DNA of 54,515 nucleotides from assembly GCA_036521995.1 (NCBI GenBank), contig DATDGR010000284.1, forward strand, positions 1 to 54,515. Direction: 5' to 3'. This stretch comes from Gp13-AA77 sp036521995. GTDB taxonomy: Bacteria > Acidobacteriota > Terriglobia > UBA7540. Positions 51,277 through 54,515 of this stretch are shown here, piece after piece. Both the position numbers and the translations under genes were made by a program. Under the pieces are notes generated by a model. It did no database searches and had not been told where the DNA came from. It was given only the letters and a program-made list of their open reading frames with translations. The number at the start of each line of letters is the position of its first letter. Positions within the stretch are counted from its first letter, which is position 1.

Positions 51277-53088
51277 GTGAGTACTTCGACCCTACCGAGC
51301 AGGAGCTGTGTCGGCGCGGCGCCTGCAGCTGCGAAAGACGAAGACGGCGTCGCCCGGCTGCTGCATCTGGCGGCTCTCGCGGAGGAATTTGGCGCGAACT
51401 CGATCTGCGATCAGGCCCGCGAGCTCGCTGCCCGCGTATCGGAAGGCCGCTTCTATGTCGCCTGTGTCGGCCAGTTCAAACGCGGCAAGTCGACGCTGAT
51501 CAATGCGCTGATCGGCCGGCCCCTACTTCCGGTGGGCTTCCTTCCGGTGACTACGGTGCCCACGGTCATTCGTTTCGCGGAGCGCACCAGCGCTCGTGTG
51601 CGGACGCACCACGGCTCCTGGCGCGATATTCCCACGGCGGACCTCCGGGAATACGTCTCCGAAGAACACAACCCGCAGAACGCGAAGGGCGTATTGGGCG
51701 TTGAGGTCTTCGCACCCAGCCCCTTGCTGGCCTCGGGCATGTGCCTGGTGGACACGCCGGGCTTGGGATCGGTATTCGCACGCAACACCTCAGACACTCA
51801 CGCCCTCATACCCCACATCGACGCTGCTTTGCTGGTGGCCGGGGCCGATCCGCCGTTGGCAGGTGAGGAACTCGCCCTCGTGGAAGCGGTCGCGCGCGAG
51901 GTCCGGCCTCTGATCGTCGTGTTGAACAAGGCGGACCGAACCGCCCCCGCCGAACGAGCTGCAGCCGCGGGTTTCACAATGCAGATGCTCGCCAGACGCC
52001 TGCGCCAGCCAGTGGGTCCCATGTTTGAGGTCAGTGCTGCCGAACGGCTGGAAGGGTCCGGGCCCGAGCGGGATTGGCCCAGACTCGTCGCGGCGCTCCG
52101 GCAGATGGTCGAAGACTCCGGCCAGAGTCTGGTTCGGGCGGCCTATCAACGCGGCCTGGGCCGGCTGAGCGAAAGGCTGCTCGCCGGTATCAGGGAAGAG
52201 CGGGAGGCCTACACGCGGCCTTTGGAAGAGTCGGAGCGGCGGATTGCGGCCTTGAAGGAAACCCTGGCCCGCGCCGAACGGTCGAGGACGGAACTTGGGT
52301 TTCTCTGGATGGCTGAGCAACAGCGTCTTGCCGATGCCCTCGCGGACCGGCAGGAGGCCTTTCTCAGTTCGGCGGTGCCCGACGCCAGCCGGGAATTTGG
52401 GCGGGCATTGCGGACTGTTTCGCGCAGCGCAGGGCCCTCTTACCGGCGCCGCTTGATGCGTGCCGCACAGGACGTGGCCGGGCGGCACGTTCTGCCCTGG
52501 CTGGAGGCGAGTCAGCGAGACGCCGAGCAGGAATACCAGCGCGCGGCCAACCGGTTTGTGACCACAGGTAACGATTTTCTGCGGCAACTGGCGGAGGAAG
52601 GCATTCGCGAATTTGCCTTGATGCCTCAAGCCCTTGACCCGGAGACGGGATTCCGAGTGCGGTCGGCGTTCACCTTCCGGGACCTGATCGAAGTGGCGCA
52701 GCCGGCGTCTCCACTGAGATGGCTGGCGGACCTGATCCTCGGCTTGGTAGGTGCTCACGGCGTCATCCAAGCGGATGCGCGGGAGTTTCTGGAGCGTCTG
52801 CTGGAGGTGAACTGCACGCGGGTTCAGAGCGACGTCCTCAACCGGATCCAGGAAAGCCGCAGCCGATTGCAGGTAGAGATCCGTAACCTGCTGCTCGAGG
52901 TGCAGCGAAGGGCGGAACAGGCCTTAAGCCGCGCACGCGCAGCACGGAACGCAGGGGCAGCCGCCGTAGAGGCCGAACTTCTACGGATGGATGCACTGGA
53001 GCGGAGAACCGCCGCCTTGCGCTCGGCCCTTGCCGGGAGTCAGGGCGGGCTGGAGCAGGAAGCCGGGGGAGTCCTTGCGAGGGAATGA
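51277..53088 (+). CDS. Bacterial dynamin-like GTPase
   Basis: A 603-residue GTPase. The G domain is near the N-terminus: P-loop GQFKRGKST (about 65-73), switch-region PVTTVPTVIRFA, DTPGLGSVF (about 158) and NKADRT (about 217). A long helical region follows with a ~20-residue hydrophobic segment near 485-500 (RWLADLILGLVGAHGVI) that could insert into membrane, then coiled coil (MDALERRTAALRSALAG). Bacterial dynamin-likes remodel or repair membranes and can act in phage defence. The next two genes follow closely, suggesting a three-gene operon. Confidence 0.88.
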   Translation: MSTSTLPSRSCVGAAPAAAKDEDGVARLLHLAALAEEFGANSICDQARELAARVSEGRFYVACVGQFKRGKSTLINALIGRPLLPVGFLPVTTVPTVIRFAERTSARVRTHHGSWRDIPTADLREYVSEEHNPQNAKGVLGVEVFAPSPLLASGMCLVDTPGLGSVFARNTSDTHALIPHIDAALLVAGADPPLAGEELALVEAVAREVRPLIVVLNKADRTAPAERAAAAGFTMQMLARRLRQPVGPMFEVSAAERLEGSGPERDWPRLVAALRQMVEDSGQSLVRAAYQRGLGRLSERLLAGIREEREAYTRPLEESERRIAALKETLARAERSRTELGFLWMAEQQRLADALADRQEAFLSSAVPDASREFGRALRTVSRSAGPSYRRRLMRAAQDVAGRHVLPWLEASQRDAEQEYQRAANRFVTTGNDFLRQLAEEGIREFALMPQALDPETGFRVRSAFTFRDLIEVAQPASPLRWLADLILGLVGAHGVIQADAREFLERLLEVNCTRVQSDVLNRIQESRSRLQVEIRNLLLEVQRRAEQALSRARAARNAGAAAVEAELLRMDALERRTAALRSALAGSQGGLEQEAGGVLARE

Positions 53089-53110
53089 CAAGTCTCCGCG
53101 TCTGATTCCT

Positions 53111-53626
53111 GTGAAGGCAGCCCACGCCCGCGCTCTCGGCTCACACTTCAAGACCGTTGAGGAATACCTCCGAGTGGTGGAGTCTTGGCTGGACGGCGTT
53201 CAGGGCGTCTTCTACTCTGCCGAAGCCGAACTCTCCCAGGACCGCCGCGACCGAGTCAGGACTCTGATTGGCGAAGTTCTCGAAGGCCTCGGGCGCATTC
53301 GGCAGGAACTTGGACTCCAGCCTGAGGAGGTTTCGTCACTCGGCGTCATGCGAGCCTATCTCAGCGAGCTGTGGGTGTCGCTGGTCGAGACCCGCGGCCG
53401 CTACCTGCGCGGATACGGAGAGGTCGCTCCCGAGCTGGAGCATTACCTGGACGACAGAATTGCCGGCCTTGAGTCTCGGGTGAATGAAATCCGGCGTCTC
53501 GTGGAAGGGCCGCCTAGAACTCCCAAAGCTGACCCGACGCCCGGCGGCGACCGCGCGGCCGCGCCGTCAGGCTTGGGGCCGCAGGTGACGCCGAGCTCCG
53601 CCGGCAAGTCCAGCGGGTCGAGGTGA
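53111..53626 (+). CDS. Helical protein, partner of dynamin-like GTPase (paralogue 1)
   Basis: A ~171-residue helical protein with no known domain. The block YLSELWVSLVETRGRYLRGY...VAPE matches the following gene's product, so the two are paralogues. The C-terminal ~40 residues are Pro/Ser/Gly-rich and disordered. GTG 53111 is chosen; TTG 53075 (GGGGGA upstream) would overlap the GTPase gene's end. It ends 3 bases before the next start. No function is assigned. Confidence 0.72.
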   Translation: MKAAHARALGSHFKTVEEYLRVVESWLDGVQGVFYSAEAELSQDRRDRVRTLIGEVLEGLGRIRQELGLQPEEVSSLGVMRAYLSELWVSLVETRGRYLRGYGEVAPELEHYLDDRIAGLESRVNEIRRLVEGPPRTPKADPTPGGDRAAAPSGLGPQVTPSSAGKSSGSR

Positions 53627-53629
53627 ACG

Positions 53630-54058
53630 ATGGCGCTCGACGAGCTTCATGAGCGGCGGCTGGCTACGCTGATCAACGTTTTCGAAGACGCGCTCGACCG
53701 CATCGAGTTGCTTTTGGCCACCGCAGAGCGGGGCCAGACGGCTGACGCAGGACCACCGCCCAGTCTGGCGACAATCAGCGAGATTCGCGGCGCTGCCGCT
53801 CACACTCGGCGCCACCTTCAGGCTGCCACCGCCCGGTTCGCAATCAAGCGCACCCGACCGGGCTGGAACCAGAGAATTGCCGGTGAACTCTCCACCCTCT
53901 GGGTCGTGCTGGAAAACAGCTTGCCCAGGCGAATGAAGGGATACGGACGCGAGTTCGCACCGCAAGACCGGGACGACTGGGAGAGCATGATTCAGGAGTT
54001 GCTGAGCGACGTCGAGCAAATGCGCGGACATGCACTGCCGACAAACAATCACCTGTGA
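53630..54058 (+). CDS. Helical protein, partner of dynamin-like GTPase (paralogue 2)
   Basis: A 142-residue helical protein whose ELSTLWVVLENSLPRRMKGY...FAPQ matches ELW-x-SL...GYG...AP of the preceding product. It starts 3 bases after that gene's stop, with GAGGTGA 5 bases before ATG, so the pair is translationally coupled. It has no signal or membrane helix, and no known family was recognised. It may be an adaptor or regulator of the GTPase. Confidence 0.75.
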   Translation: MALDELHERRLATLINVFEDALDRIELLLATAERGQTADAGPPPSLATISEIRGAAAHTRRHLQAATARFAIKRTRPGWNQRIAGELSTLWVVLENSLPRRMKGYGREFAPQDRDDWESMIQELLSDVEQMRGHALPTNNHL

Positions 54059-54137
54059 GGTAAGCTTGTCAGCGTCCGGAAGTGGTAAAGGTACGCCTGA
54101 CGATGCGTAACATGGGCTCCGGCTTGACATACTCCGA

Positions 54138-54515
54138 TCAAGCATGGCCGGCCGAAGTGGAACCCACGCCCGCGGCTGTGCCCACGATCTCCCCGAAGGC
54201 CTTCACGGCGCGCTCGCATCCGGCGCGATTCACGTCATAGTGGGTCACCATCCGCAGATCGGCCGGCGAGGTCGCGTTGGCAAGAATACCCCGAGCCAAG
54301 AGCTGCTGCGAAATCTCCGCCGCCGTAAATCCGGTGCCCGAAACATCGACGATCACAATATTCGTGACCACTCCGCCAGGATCGATTCGGATGCCGGGCA
54401 ACTCCGTCAGAGCCCCGGCCAGATAGCGCGAGTTTTCGTGATCGAGGTGAAGGCGCTGGGGAGTCTCGGCCAGCGCCACCAGCCCCGCCGCCGCCAGCAC
54501 TCCGGCCTGGCGCAT
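54138..54515 (-). CDS. ltaE: Low-specificity L-threonine aldolase, C-terminal part (cut by window edge)
   Basis: The last 125 codons of a gene continuing past the right edge on the minus strand. MRQAGVLAAAGLVALAE and HLDHENSRYLAGAL, then RMVTHYDVN, match the C-terminal part of PLP-dependent threonine aldolases, which split threonine to glycine and acetaldehyde. The M shown first is internal (GG-x-MRQAG), not a start. The N-terminal PLP-lysine domain is outside the window. Confidence 0.88.
   Translation of the reverse strand: MRQAGVLAAAGLVALAETPQRLHLDHENSRYLAGALTELPGIRIDPGGVVTNIVIVDVSGTGFTAAEISQQLLARGILANATSPADLRMVTHYDVNRAGCERAVKAFGEIVGTAAGVGSTSAGHA

Noticed and set aside
1..54515. tRNA, rRNA or CRISPR array
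   Set aside because: No GGTTCGAATCC-type T-arm with matching acceptor, no rRNA core and no regularly spaced direct repeats were found on either strand.

Overview
This GC-rich window looks like a chromosomal contig of an Acidobacteriota bacterium, probably near the Solibacter/Bryobacter group. This is inferred from the gene types, not from any rRNA. Characteristic elements are a carboxypeptidase-regulatory-domain TonB receptor, an ASPIC/UnbV (CRTAC1) FG-GAP protein, TPR/multihaem cytochrome proteins, a transmembrane protein with the Acidobacteria-type N-terminal DNA-binding-like domain, a CotA-like multicopper oxidase and a full tolQRAB-pal-cpoB locus. No tRNA, rRNA or CRISPR was found.

Layout. 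1-117: 3' remnant of an ISKra4-like transposase. 0.6-4 kb: a secreted phosphoesterase and a Tat-exported multicopper oxidase, separated by a strong terminator. 4.1-9.4 kb: nfo, leuS and guaA (the last two overlapping). 9.4-11.5 kb: a probably leaderless XRE regulator, then an ECF sigma / zinc-finger anti-sigma / CpxP-like periplasmic protein operon. 11.5-17.8 kb (minus): tolQ, tolR, a TonB/TolA-like protein, tolB, pal and cpoB, followed by ssb. 18-24.3 kb: S10 carboxypeptidase, Tat-exported six-hairpin glycosidase-like protein, a frameshifted DUF1801 gene, and an HtrA-like protease without a signal peptide. 24.7-28.2 kb: B12-binding radical SAM protein, M23 peptidase, a small ORF. 28.3-34.1 kb (minus): MscS/MscK-type channel, MetX-like hydrolase, a 1.1-kb gene-free stretch, a secreted hydrolase-like protein. 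34.2-37.6 kb (minus): TPR lipoprotein and the membrane regulator. 37.8-49.5 kb (plus): TonB receptor, heptahaem cytochrome/TPR protein, redoxin, cytochrome c/copper-monooxygenase/TPR fusion, TPR protein and CRTAC1 protein. 50.3-51.2 kb: sigma70 promoter, fluoride riboswitch with terminator, crcB and DUF190. 51.3-54.1 kb: dynamin-like GTPase with two small, mutually similar helical proteins. The right edge cuts a threonine aldolase gene on the minus strand.

Two modules best fit an undescribed system. The first is the envelope redox module at 36-49.5 kb, where a divergent membrane regulator faces a TonB receptor across an array of GTTACAT boxes, and three downstream genes (haem, redoxin, copper enzyme) overlap by 4 bp each. 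The second is the dynamin-like GTPase followed by two paralogous proteins sharing an LS-LWV...GYG...AP block.

Gene-free stretches carry a dispersed ~28-bp repeat (six copies), a 172-bp MITE-like inverted-repeat element and two promoters with no obvious gene behind them. All calls come from reading the sequence; no database search was run.
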